Of a stretch of DNA of 24,690 nucleotides, positions 14,299 through 22,165 are shown piece after piece (position 1 is the stretch's first letter; every line of letters begins with the position of its first letter). Origin of the DNA: JBBROH01 sp038229595 (lineage in GTDB: Bacteria > Chloroflexota > Chloroflexia > QHBQ01). Position numbers and translations under genes: made by a program. The stretch lies in the NCBI GenBank assembly GCA_038229595.1, contig JBBROH010000040.1, positions 1 through 24,690 on the forward strand. The letters are read 5' to 3'. The notes under the pieces were generated by a model that saw only the letters and a program-made list of their open reading frames with translations, did no database searches and was not told the origin of the DNA.

Positions 14299-15108
14299 AT
14301 GCACGGCAAACAGGCGAGCCTGTGGCTCACCCTCTCCATCTTGCTCGTCACCCTGGTAGCCTGCGACGAGGCTGCACTAGCAGGGCTACCGATCAGCACG
14401 GTAGCCAATAATTCACCCGCCGAGCTGATCCCCGCTCCGCCTACCAACCTCATCGCGCTGAGTGGTGCAGCCACCGACCAGTTCAAAGCGGCTGTGGCAA
14501 AGAGTGAGCAGTTCAGTAGCTTCCACTTTACCCTCACGCACACGTTCGAGCAATGGCCTTACTCCATGCGTGACCAGGGGCCACTGACCACCACGGTACA
14601 GACGCTTGAGGGTGATGCCTTGCTGGATGGTGGCTCACTGCAGGCGGTGCGCTACGTTGTTAGTGGTGACTTCGCCGAAGAGAATGGTGAGTGGCGGGTC
14701 TTCTACAACAGAGCAGTCCCCTTCAACCCTACCCTCTACCACAAGACGGCAGCAGCATGGCAGCGGGTTGACAAGGCACCGCGCTTCAGTCCCCTGGTTT
14801 CGCCAGTGCCAATTCGGATACAGCAGATAGTCAGTCTGTTGAACGGTGTACCGACAGTAGTTGCTGGCGAGAGCCAGCAGGCTGGCGGCCAGCTATGCAA
14901 CTACTACCTCCGCTTTACTACTTACGGCAGTTACTATGGCTACTGGATCAGTCAGCAGGACGATAGTATCGTACAGCTTGTGGATGTTGGCCGTGATGGT
15001 GGTGAGCGGCCATCCTCAGTGGACTCAGCCACGCCGCTAACGGACGTAGGTTCCCTGATGACGATTAGCAAGGTCAACGTGCCGCTAGCGATTGAGCAGC
15101 CTAACTAG
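14299..15108 (+). CDS. Lipoprotein, LppX/LprAFG-like
   Basis: A 269-residue secreted lipoprotein. The signal peptide has a hydrophobic core (LWLTLSILLVTL) and a lipobox LVAC with the lipidated Cys at position 22. After a Pro/Ala linker, FKAAVAKSEQFSSFHFTLTHTFE opens a beta-rich domain like LppX/LprAFG, a cavity protein that binds or carries lipids at the cell surface in mycobacteria and has relatives in other monoderm-like bacteria. GGAGG lies seven bases before the ATG at 14299. A possible -10 (TATGAT, 14263-14268) lies upstream. The stop codon directly abuts the stop of the convergent DinG-like gene, leaving no room for a separate terminator. Family assignment is moderate; lipoprotein status is clear. 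Confidence 0.8.
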   Translation: MHGKQASLWLTLSILLVTLVACDEAALAGLPISTVANNSPAELIPAPPTNLIALSGAATDQFKAAVAKSEQFSSFHFTLTHTFEQWPYSMRDQGPLTTTVQTLEGDALLDGGSLQAVRYVVSGDFAEENGEWRVFYNRAVPFNPTLYHKTAAAWQRVDKAPRFSPLVSPVPIRIQQIVSLLNGVPTVVAGESQQAGGQLCNYYLRFTTYGSYYGYWISQQDDSIVQLVDVGRDGGERPSSVDSATPLTDVGSLMTISKVNVPLAIEQPN

Positions 15109-18018
15109 CTACTCCCCCTTCAGCCACGCTGCCGCCCTTGCAGGCAGATAGGCGAGGCGGTCGCGCTCGATGTGGCAGGGGGGCAGGCTGGCAAGGAAGG
15201 TCGCGCCATAGCCCTTGCTGCTCAACCGCCGATCTAGGATAGCGACTACCCCACGATCCGTTTGGCTGCGGATCAGCCGCCCAAAGCCCTGTTTCAGCTT
15301 CAGCACCGCCTGCGGCACGCTGTACTCGTAGAATGCGTCGCCGAACAGTTCGCTGCGGCTGGCTACTATGGGGTCGCTGGGGACGGCGAAGGGCAGCTTG
15401 GCGATAGCGAGGACGCTGAGCGCATCACCTACCACGTCCACTCCCTCCCAGAAGCTGGCGGTGCCAAGTAGCACGGCCCGTTCGTTGGCCTTGAAGCGTT
15501 CCAGCACCTGCCGTCGGTTGCCATCTATGTTGTGGCCGAGCAGCATGATGCCCTGACCTTCGAGCTTGCGCTGCAAACCCTTGTAGGTTAGCTTTAGCGC
15601 ACTGTGGCTGGTGAACAGCACCATAGTCCGTCCACCAGTGGCTATGCAAAGCTCTAGCAGCGATTGCTCCAACGCCTTTTGGTAGCCTTGCTCACCCGGC
15701 TCTGGTATATCAGTGGGCAGATAGAGCAGGGCGGCCCGCTGGTAGTCGAAGGGCGAGCCGACAATTAGTTCATCCACCTGCGCCTCTGGATTGTCGAGGC
15801 CAAGCCGCCCACGAATGTAGCTGAAGTTGCCATTGGTACTGAGGGTGGCCGAGGCGAGGATTACGCTTTTCTTCTCAAACAAGGTATCGCGCAGGATGTC
15901 ACCCACGTTGAGCGGGGCGCAGTGCAGCACGATCTCGTTGTTGCGGGCGGCGGTCGCCAGCCAGTAGACCTCCTCTGGGTGGCCGTTGATGATCAGCGCA
16001 TCGAGGCGGGTACGCAGTTCGCGGTTGGCCGCAGTGAGGGACTTTAGTTCGCTGGCAGTCAGGTCTCCCCCCTTACCGCGCTCCAGGCTGCCCTCCAACA
16101 GGTACTTAATTCGCCCCAGACTGTCTTCGATGTTGATCAGCCGTTCGCGCAGCGGTAGCCAGCAGGATTCTACTTCGCTCCAGGCGGGCTGGTGCCGCAC
16201 TTCGGGGATTAGGCGCAGGCGGGTGTCGCCACTGTGGTCGGGGCCGTGCGTGTTGATGAAGTGGGTCAGGCAGCCGAACAGCTTGTCCACCATCTCGCGG
16301 ACGGTGAAGCTGTCGTCTTGCAGGCGGGTGAACACTAGTTCTGCGCCCTCCTGCTGTTCCTGAGGCAGCTTCTTCGCTACCCGCCGCAGGCTGGCAACCA
16401 GGCCATGCACCTCGTCGCCACGCTCGTTGCGGCGAGCCAGCGCGTCCACGTGCATAGTAATCTTGCGCTCACCTATGCTGTAGCCCAACTGTTCGGTCGC
16501 CTGATCTTCTAGATTGTGCGCCTCGTCAATGATCAGGTGGTCGTACTGTGGCAGGATCGAGCCACCACTGGCGAGGTCGGCTAGCAACAGGGCGTGGTTG
16601 ACGACAACGATGTGTGCGGCTTCGGCGTGGGCGTAGGTGCGGCGCAAGAAGCAGAGGCCGTTCTGGGTGGCGCAATCGTCCTGGTCACAGCCGTCCGTAG
16701 TAGCACAGACCCGCTGCCAGGCGGCCTGCTCCTGCCCTAGCAGCAGTAGTTCGGCCCGGTCGCCCGTCTCCGTGGTCGGCAACCAGATCAGCCCTTTGAT
16801 CAGCACCTTGATCTCCTCAGTGGTCAAGTTGCTGGCCTGACGGAAGCCTGCCCAGCGGCGCAGGCAGAGGTAGTTGGTGCGCCCCTTGACCAGCGCAGTG
16901 CGGAAGGCAACCGGCTCGGCCCGCTGCCACCGCTTCTTCTTGCCGCCCGCACCCGCCTCAACTGGCGTGTAGTAGTCGGCGAGGGCAGCTTGCAGAGCGG
17001 GCAGGTCTTTAAGGTGCAATTGCTCTTGCAAGTTGATCGTGTTGGTGCTAACCACTACCCGCTGACCGTTCTTCAGGGCAAAGTCAATGGCGGGTAGCAG
17101 GTAAGCCATGCTCTTGCCGGTGCCAGTGCCAGCCTCGACCAGCAGGTGCCGCCCCGCATTGAAGGCTTCGACCACAGCGCGGGCCATTGCCACCTGCTGG
17201 GGGCGGTACTCGTAGTCTAGGTTGACGCGCGCAAGCGGGCCATCAACAGCGAGCAAGGCGGCGATCTCATCCGCGTCAACCTGCTCTACGTACCTGGTCG
17301 CCTCCAGCGGCGCGGCAACGTCGGGTTGCTGCAATAGCCCCATCTCCAACGTATTCTCGCCCAACCCCTTCGCCAGCAAAGCCTCACGGATGCTATTGTT
17401 GGGCAGGCTGAAGGAATCGCGCACCTTCTCCTGCTCGGCCTCGACAAAGAGGTTACGCAGCGGCCAATTCAGCCCGCTGGTGGCGCGGTTGATCTCGGTC
17501 AGCACCTCCAGGCTGATCTCGTCCATGCGCTGCAAGAGGGCGCGGAAGACGGCCATCGTTACCTCTGCGTCCGCCATCGCCCGGTGTGCATCGGGGTGGG
17601 CAATACCGAGGGCAGCAGCAATGGCAGCCAGGTTGTAGAAGGGCAGTTGAGGGAGCAGCAAGGTGGCTAGCTCGAAGGTGTCGTAGGCTGGCACGCGGGG
17701 GCGGATGCTGCCTGCGGCCAGGGCTTGCAGGTCGAACTCAATTGACTGGCCGACTATCGGCGCACTGCCGATGAAGCGCAGCAGCGGTAGGGCCAGTGAA
17801 TGGATCAGAGGGGCGCGCTCCACGTCGCGCTGAGTGATGCTGGTTAGTTGTGTCACCTTAAAGGTGATCGGGTTCGCGGGCTTGACCAGGCTGTGCCAAC
17901 GATCCAGCACCTCGTTGCCGCTGAACTTGATCGCGGCGATCTCGATCACGTCGTTGCTCTCGGCCCCGACCCCAGTCGTCTCTGTATCCAGGGCGACGTA
18001 CACTCTTGACTTCGACAC
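15109..18018 (-). CDS. dinG: DinG-type DEDDh exonuclease / DEAD-family (XPD-like) helicase
   Basis: A 969-residue two-domain DNA repair protein. Residues 1-165 are a DnaQ-like 3'-5' exonuclease with DEDDh residues D11 and E13 (DTETTG), D96 (SIEFD), H145 and D150 (HRAMADAE), all present. The rest is an XPD/DinG superfamily 2 helicase: Walker A GTGTGKS (297-303), DEAH (498-501) and a late QGFGRLIRSQTDRG motif VI. C385, C444, C449 and C456 fit the four Fe-S cluster ligands. This arrangement matches the Firmicutes-style long DinG, whereas E. coli DinG lacks the exonuclease. It would unwind 5'-tailed or R-loop DNA during repair and replication. The GTG start at 18018 has only a distant AGGAAA; a good promoter lies at 18072-18100. 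No SOS-box match is convincing. Confidence 0.93.
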   Translation of the reverse strand: MSKSRVYVALDTETTGVGAESNDVIEIAAIKFSGNEVLDRWHSLVKPANPITFKVTQLTSITQRDVERAPLIHSLALPLLRFIGSAPIVGQSIEFDLQALAAGSIRPRVPAYDTFELATLLLPQLPFYNLAAIAAALGIAHPDAHRAMADAEVTMAVFRALLQRMDEISLEVLTEINRATSGLNWPLRNLFVEAEQEKVRDSFSLPNNSIREALLAKGLGENTLEMGLLQQPDVAAPLEATRYVEQVDADEIAALLAVDGPLARVNLDYEYRPQQVAMARAVVEAFNAGRHLLVEAGTGTGKSMAYLLPAIDFALKNGQRVVVSTNTINLQEQLHLKDLPALQAALADYYTPVEAGAGGKKKRWQRAEPVAFRTALVKGRTNYLCLRRWAGFRQASNLTTEEIKVLIKGLIWLPTTETGDRAELLLLGQEQAAWQRVCATTDGCDQDDCATQNGLCFLRRTYAHAEAAHIVVVNHALLLADLASGGSILPQYDHLIIDEAHNLEDQATEQLGYSIGERKITMHVDALARRNERGDEVHGLVASLRRVAKKLPQEQQEGAELVFTRLQDDSFTVREMVDKLFGCLTHFINTHGPDHSGDTRLRLIPEVRHQPAWSEVESCWLPLRERLINIEDSLGRIKYLLEGSLERGKGGDLTASELKSLTAANRELRTRLDALIINGHPEEVYWLATAARNNEIVLHCAPLNVGDILRDTLFEKKSVILASATLSTNGNFSYIRGRLGLDNPEAQVDELIVGSPFDYQRAALLYLPTDIPEPGEQGYQKALEQSLLELCIATGGRTMVLFTSHSALKLTYKGLQRKLEGQGIMLLGHNIDGNRRQVLERFKANERAVLLGTASFWEGVDVVGDALSVLAIAKLPFAVPSDPIVASRSELFGDAFYEYSVPQAVLKLKQGFGRLIRSQTDRGVVAILDRRLSSKGYGATFLASLPPCHIERDRLAYLPARAAAWLKGE

Positions 18019-18071
18019 GCGCAGAGGGTTTCCTAATCTAGAACATTAGAATTGGATTAACGCTACGCGCA

Positions 18072-18100
18072 ATTGTACAACAAAGGCGAACGAAATGCAA
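18072..18100 (-). promoter_or_regulatory. Promoter of the DinG-like gene
   Basis: On the minus strand, TTGCAT (18100-18095), a 17-base spacer and TACAAT (18077-18072). The predicted start of transcription near 18065 gives a leader of about 47 bases. The rest of the 256-base spacer to 18274 shows no gene. Confidence 0.6.
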
Positions 18101-18274
18101 CTATCTGCTACCCGACAACTGTCCGGGGTTGGCGGAGGTTATCTGCTTGCGGTTTGGCGCAGCGGATGAGCCGTTGCTCGCGGCGAACTTGCTGAGCAGC
18201 CTACTTGTGCCGCCCAGCTCCTGTCGCTCATCTGCCTTCACGCTGCGCCACGACAGCAGCCAACTGGGTAGCGA

Positions 18275-19498
18275 TTACCGCCACAGGTCCGATATCCGCA
18301 CGTGTTGCGCCCAGCGACCCGCAACAAACTGTGGGCGCGCGGCCCCCAGCAGGCCAAAGACGAGGATGCCGCGGCTGATGCTGTCATCACCCACATTCAT
18401 GCTGGAATTGACCACCGAGGGGATAGTGCGCCTATCCCGCTGCTTGTCGTCGAGGTCGGTGCCGAAGAAGGTGCCAACATAGACGTTGATGTGGGTCGCT
18501 CGCCCCCCTACCGTCTGACCGTAGAGGATCAGGTCGCCCAGCTTCCAATCGTCGCCCCGTAGATTGCCCTCGCTACTAACCGGCCCGCCAATGGTGGAGA
18601 GATGGTCACCGTTCTGCCTGCCAGGGAGGTAGAAGTTAGCCTGGTGGGGGTTCTGTGGGTTGCCGTCCTCTGGGTTGAGCGATTGCCAGTTGGGGGCGTG
18701 GCCGAAGGCGTAGGCGTAGCAGATGCTTGGCAAGTCGGCGCAGACGAAATCTTTGTCGAACTTGTTATTGACTGCGCCGTAGGGCATCCCCACCAGTTGG
18801 GGAGCAAGCTGGGGCAGGTAGTCGTATGCTTTGGCCTCGTTGTCGGTGATCAGCAGGAGGGCGCACTGTACAAACTTCTGCACCGCAGGCGGTAGGCTGG
18901 CGAAGTTGGCTTCGGTCGAGTTGATCCGCAACTCAGGCGCGGCGGGTGGCAGCTTGGTGAGGCGCAGGCTTAGTTCTACGCTCGCTTGGGGCTGGGTGAT
19001 CATGCTGTCAAAGACCGAACTAGAGGCGAAGTAGTTTTGGTAGCCTTCCTTCTCCACCTGGAAGCCGTAAGCTCCGCTCTCGCTCAGGCTAGAGAAGCTG
19101 AACGCCCCCGCCTCATTCGTCTCGGTCTCAACCACGAACTCCGGGCCGTTCTCCTTGGTTGGCAGCAGGTAGACCTTGTTTGGCTGAAAGAGGTTGCCAT
19201 CGGCGGCCAGTTCGGGGTTGCGGTCAAGCACTAGATCGCGGAAGGTGGGGAAGGTTAGCTCTGCCACGCTGATCGTCGGTTGCACCAGGGCGGCGTAGGC
19301 AGCATAGCGGTAGTTGTTGGGTGGCGCGCCCACGGCACTACCGGGCAGCAGCTTCGTCCAGCTAAACGCCTTACCAGTAGCGACTGCCCCAGGCACGTTA
19401 CCCAGCGTCACCTGGCTCCCCGCAAGGTAAACCTTCGCGCTCGCGAGCGGCTGCCCGCTCTGTGCATCCAGCAGCATACCCTCAAAGAAGAAACTCAT
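18275..19498 (-). CDS. Ig/carboxypeptidase-regulatory-like protein with an NlpC/P60-like C-terminus
   Basis: A 407-residue protein of uncertain function. The N-terminus (MSFFFEGMLLDAQSGQPLAS, then a TNEAGAFSFSSLSESGAYGF stretch near 127-146) has the repeated beta-strand pattern of carboxypeptidase-regulatory or Cna-B-like domains. The C-terminal half contains KDFVCADLPSICYAYAFG (C253) and WKLGDLILYGQT...ATHINVYVG (H336). This Cys...GD...His order is that of NlpC/P60 and DUF1287 cysteine peptidases or amidases acting on cell-wall peptides. A following VVNSSMNVG could supply the third polar residue. No signal peptide or membrane helix is visible, which is odd for a wall enzyme. ATG 19498 has AGGAG seven bases upstream. 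Its own promoter lies at 19560-19588, so it is probably monocistronic. Confidence 0.6.
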   Translation of the reverse strand: MSFFFEGMLLDAQSGQPLASAKVYLAGSQVTLGNVPGAVATGKAFSWTKLLPGSAVGAPPNNYRYAAYAALVQPTISVAELTFPTFRDLVLDRNPELAADGNLFQPNKVYLLPTKENGPEFVVETETNEAGAFSFSSLSESGAYGFQVEKEGYQNYFASSSVFDSMITQPQASVELSLRLTKLPPAAPELRINSTEANFASLPPAVQKFVQCALLLITDNEAKAYDYLPQLAPQLVGMPYGAVNNKFDKDFVCADLPSICYAYAFGHAPNWQSLNPEDGNPQNPHQANFYLPGRQNGDHLSTIGGPVSSEGNLRGDDWKLGDLILYGQTVGGRATHINVYVGTFFGTDLDDKQRDRRTIPSVVNSSMNVGDDSISRGILVFGLLGAARPQFVAGRWAQHVRISDLWR

Positions 19499-19559
19499 CG
19501 CCTGCTCCTTTCACCAGCAACCAGCATCTTTTGGTTGCGCTGCTACGTCTTGCAGCATG

Positions 19560-19588
19560 ATTATAGCACGGCTGCTGCTTGCGGGCAA
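19560..19588 (-). promoter_or_regulatory. Promoter of the NlpC/P60-like gene
   Basis: On the minus strand, TTGCCC (19588-19583), a 17-base spacer and TATAAT (19565-19560) with an extended TGC. It lies about 60 bases from the ATG at 19498. Confidence 0.7.
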
Positions 19589-19663
19589 TCTCACCCACAC
19601 CGTAGCCCACCCAGGCAGACGAAATAAAGATGCAACTTGACATAGATCAGTACCTTTTTCCTA

Positions 19664-19693
19664 TTGTGCCTACCGTACCTCTAGGTCTATAAT
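19664..19693 (+). promoter_or_regulatory. Distal candidate promoter of the tad operon
   Basis: TTGTGC (19664-19669), an 18-base spacer and a perfect TATAAT (19688-19693). Its transcript would include the CACAGGTG half of the downstream inverted repeat. Confidence 0.5.
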
Positions 19694-19704
19694 CGTAGCA
19701 GGGT

Positions 19705-19777
19705 CACAGGTGCGACCAGATTCCCCAATGCCTGTCGGCAGCCACTGGTTGCCACTTTGCAAAGCGGCCCACCTGTG
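19705..19777. repeat. 8-bp inverted repeat flanking the proximal tad promoter
   Basis: CACAGGTG (19705-19712) and its exact reverse complement CACCTGTG (19770-19777) are separated by 57 bases. The second arm overlaps the extended -10 of the proximal promoter. The first arm is itself inside GGTC-ACAGGTGC-GACC (19702-19717). It could be a pair of operator half-sites allowing DNA looping, or a leader RNA stem in transcripts from the distal promoter. Function is inferred only. Confidence 0.45.
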
Positions 19778-19784
19778 CTATAAT
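19757..19784 (+). promoter_or_regulatory. Proximal promoter of the tad operon
   Basis: TTGCAA (19757-19762), a 16-base spacer and TATAAT (19779-19784) inside TGTGCTATAAT, the box recurring in this window. AGGAGG lies just downstream, ahead of ATG 19809, giving a very short leader. Confidence 0.65.
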
Positions 19785-19808
19785 AAACCATGAGGAGGAA
19801 GGAACTCT

Positions 19809-20771
19809 ATGCGGAAGCGTAGATCACCAATCGGCATCATCGTCCTGCTGCTAATCGCAGTCGGGGTAGTCGGTGCTGTGTTTTACCTGACTAGCCAGGC
19901 CAATACCGCCAGTACCAGCACCGTTACGGTTGCCCCCCAGGTGACTGTCTACCAGCCAGTTGACACCATCCCGTCGTTCACCATTCTGACCCCCGACCTG
20001 TTCGCAAAGATACAGGTGGATAGCGATCAGATCAAGAACAAGGGCTTCATCAACACCGCAGCTGGTACGGGTTCGACCAACATCTTCGGCAAGATGAGCC
20101 GAGTACCGCTCTACAAGGGGTCAACTGTGCGTGAGGATCAGGTAACTGACCCTGGCATGAGCAGCTTCATCCCCACTGTCGAGCCGAACAGCACCCCGAC
20201 GATCACCAATACCCACCGTCTGATTGCCCTGCCTGTGGGAGACGAAACGGGCGTAGGTGGCCTGGTCACTGACGGCGACCTGGTTGACATCCTCTTTTCG
20301 GTCTACTTCGACTTGAAGGAAACGACCCCAACCAGCGTTCCGGGCCAAACTACTGCCCAGCAACCCTCGCTGATCAAGCCGCAACTAGGCACCAAGACGA
20401 TCTTGCAAGCGATCCGCGTGGTGCGCGTAATCCAGCTACCAGTGCCGCCCGACCCGAAAGCCAGCCCCCGCCACGCTACTGACGCAGCGCAAACTATCTT
20501 GCTGCTGTTGGATGTGAACCCAGAGCAGGCTGAAATGATCAAGTATATGCGCGACCTGTTCGCCTGCCAGCCCAGCGGCCAGTGCAACTACCAGAACGGC
20601 CCTGGCGGCATGAGCCTTACCCTGCGGAACAGCAAGGATACAGCCACCTTCCCCGTCCTCTCTGGCACCCCTGGTGCATTGAGCGGAGTGGACGCTCAGA
20701 CCCTGGTCGAGAAGTATGGCATGAAGGCTCCCAACCTGCTGGTCATTCAGCAGCCAACCCCCACCCCTTAG
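19809..20771 (+). CDS. cpaB: Flp/Tad pilus assembly protein CpaB (RcpC)
   Basis: A 320-residue single-pass membrane protein of the type IVc (Tad/Flp) pilus machine. A basic start MRKRR precedes one transmembrane helix (about 8-29). The outer part has a SAF-like domain: APQVTVYQPVDTIPSFTILTPDLF, then KMSRVPLYKGSTVREDQV and RLIALPVGDETGVGGLVTDGDLVDILFSVY, the RcpC/CpaB hallmark. The C-terminus ends in a Pro/Thr tail. CpaB is needed for pilus assembly, probably linking the inner machine to the cell envelope. In monoderm or Chloroflexota-type envelopes the partner is uncertain, and no secretin is present in the window. AGGAGGAAGG precedes ATG 19809. It heads the operon and lies 65 bases upstream of cpaE. 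Confidence 0.85.
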   Translation: MRKRRSPIGIIVLLLIAVGVVGAVFYLTSQANTASTSTVTVAPQVTVYQPVDTIPSFTILTPDLFAKIQVDSDQIKNKGFINTAAGTGSTNIFGKMSRVPLYKGSTVREDQVTDPGMSSFIPTVEPNSTPTITNTHRLIALPVGDETGVGGLVTDGDLVDILFSVYFDLKETTPTSVPGQTTAQQPSLIKPQLGTKTILQAIRVVRVIQLPVPPDPKASPRHATDAAQTILLLLDVNPEQAEMIKYMRDLFACQPSGQCNYQNGPGGMSLTLRNSKDTATFPVLSGTPGALSGVDAQTLVEKYGMKAPNLLVIQQPTPTP

Positions 20772-20836
20772 CCTCAGTCAGGCGGGAGCGGGCTTATCGC
20801 CCAACAGATTAGCTTACCTGCGAAGGAACGGACGTT

Positions 20837-22144
20837 ATGGAAGGCCAGAACAAGATTCGGGTACTCGTCGTAGACGATATCGCTGAAACCCGCGACAACG
20901 TGAGTAAGTACTTCATGTTCGAGCGCGATATTGAGGTAGTCGGCACTGCGACCAATGGGCGTGAGGGGGTGGAGATGTGCCGCACCCTGCACCCCGATGT
21001 GGTGTTGATGGACATCAATATGCCCGATATGGATGGTATCCAGGCGACCGAGCTAATCACCAGCGAACTGCCGGGTATTGCCGTGATCATGATGTCGGTG
21101 CAGGGTGAACAGGACTATCTGCGCCGTTCAATGCTGGCCGGGGCGCGCGGCTTCCTGACCAAGCCAATGAGTACCGATGAGTTGATCAAGAGCGTGCGCG
21201 ATGTTTACCGCCTGGAGACCAGCCGCAAGAAGCTGGTCTCCTACGCGCCGCAGAACGCCCAGAGTAGTGCCGAAGAAGCCGCCGCGATGGGGAGGGTGTT
21301 CACCATCTTCAGCCCGAAGGGGGGTGTGGGCCGCACCACGGTTGCCTGCAACCTGGCGGTTGCCCTCAAGCAGGCTACCAACAAGCGGGTTGCCCTGATC
21401 GACGGTAGCTTCACCTTTGGCGACGTGGGTGTGGCCCTCAACCTTCTCTCCAACAAGACCGTCTACGACCTGGTGACGCGCATTGACCACATGGAAGATG
21501 AGCTACTCAGCGACGTGCTGGTGACACACTCTAGCGGGGTGAAGGTGCTACTCGCTCCCACCCAGCCGGAGCTTTCGGAGTCGATCACCGAGGATGCACT
21601 GCGGATCATCCTCGCGCAGATGCGAAAGTCTTTCGATTACATCATCATTGATACCGCCCCCAACTTCAGCCCTGCCACCCTTGCCCTCACCGATATGGCT
21701 GACCGCATATTGCTGGTGATGACGTTGGAGATGCCCAGCATCAAGAACATCAAGATTTACCTCGAACTGACTTCCAAGCTCGGCTACCCACCAGAGAAGA
21801 TCATGCTCGTTCTCAACCGCGCTGATGCCAAGATGGGTATTCCAGTAGAGAACGTGGAGGATAGCCTGCGCCACAAGGTAGACTTCAGCCTGGCTAGTGA
21901 CCCCCGCGCTGTTACCCTCTCGGTAAACCAGGGGGTACCGCTGGTGATCTCGGCCCGCGAAAATATCTTCAGCACGAACGTGATCGCTATGGCCCAGCGT
22001 ATCGGCGAGATCAAGTTTGTTGACCCCAACGCGGAGAAGGATAAGCCTGCCCCGCCAAAGAAGCAACAGGAGCAGCAGCCCCCGCAGCAACAGAGCGGCG
22101 GTTTCCTCAGCCGCTTCAAGCTGCCAATGACCAACAAGGGCTAG
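20837..22144 (+). CDS. cpaE: CpaE/TadZ-like pilus protein: receiver domain plus ParA/MinD-like ATPase
   Basis: A 435-residue localisation protein of the Tad pilus. Residues 7-125 form an intact response-regulator receiver: acidic pair D13/D14, phosphoacceptor D59 in LMDINMPDMDG, S87 and K109 in FLTKPMS. Residues 152-380 are a MinD/ParA-type domain with deviant Walker A KGGVGRTT (161-168); the signature Lys is K161, but the P-loop Lys is replaced by Arg. LIDGSFTFGDVGVAL and IIIDTAPNFSPATL are the other nucleotide-binding strands. A Pro/Gln-rich linker and a short basic tail follow. CpaE/TadZ recruits the machine to its cellular site. Many family members have a degenerate receiver, whereas this one looks phosphorylatable, implying control by a histidine kinase not in the window. 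AAGGA precedes ATG 20837; cpaF starts 21 bases on. Confidence 0.88.
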   Translation: MEGQNKIRVLVVDDIAETRDNVSKYFMFERDIEVVGTATNGREGVEMCRTLHPDVVLMDINMPDMDGIQATELITSELPGIAVIMMSVQGEQDYLRRSMLAGARGFLTKPMSTDELIKSVRDVYRLETSRKKLVSYAPQNAQSSAEEAAAMGRVFTIFSPKGGVGRTTVACNLAVALKQATNKRVALIDGSFTFGDVGVALNLLSNKTVYDLVTRIDHMEDELLSDVLVTHSSGVKVLLAPTQPELSESITEDALRIILAQMRKSFDYIIIDTAPNFSPATLALTDMADRILLVMTLEMPSIKNIKIYLELTSKLGYPPEKIMLVLNRADAKMGIPVENVEDSLRHKVDFSLASDPRAVTLSVNQGVPLVISARENIFSTNVIAMAQRIGEIKFVDPNAEKDKPAPPKKQQEQQPPQQQSGGFLSRFKLPMTNKG

Positions 22145-22165
22145 TTACAGAGAAAGGGATTACCT

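Larger units (their letters stand above)
19499..19808. other. 310-base divergent regulatory region between the peptidase-like gene and cpaB
   Basis: No coding gene fits here. It holds one promoter to the left, two candidate promoters to the right and a long-range 8-bp inverted repeat near the pilus start. A perfect TTGACA at 19637-19642 has no good -10 at 17 bases; TATTGT at 19-base spacing is the nearest. Confidence 0.7.

Noticed and set aside
18040..18100. SOS/LexA box upstream of the DinG-like gene
   Set aside because: GAACATTAGAAT and GGCGAACGAA do not give both halves of a CGAAC-N4-GTTCG type box.
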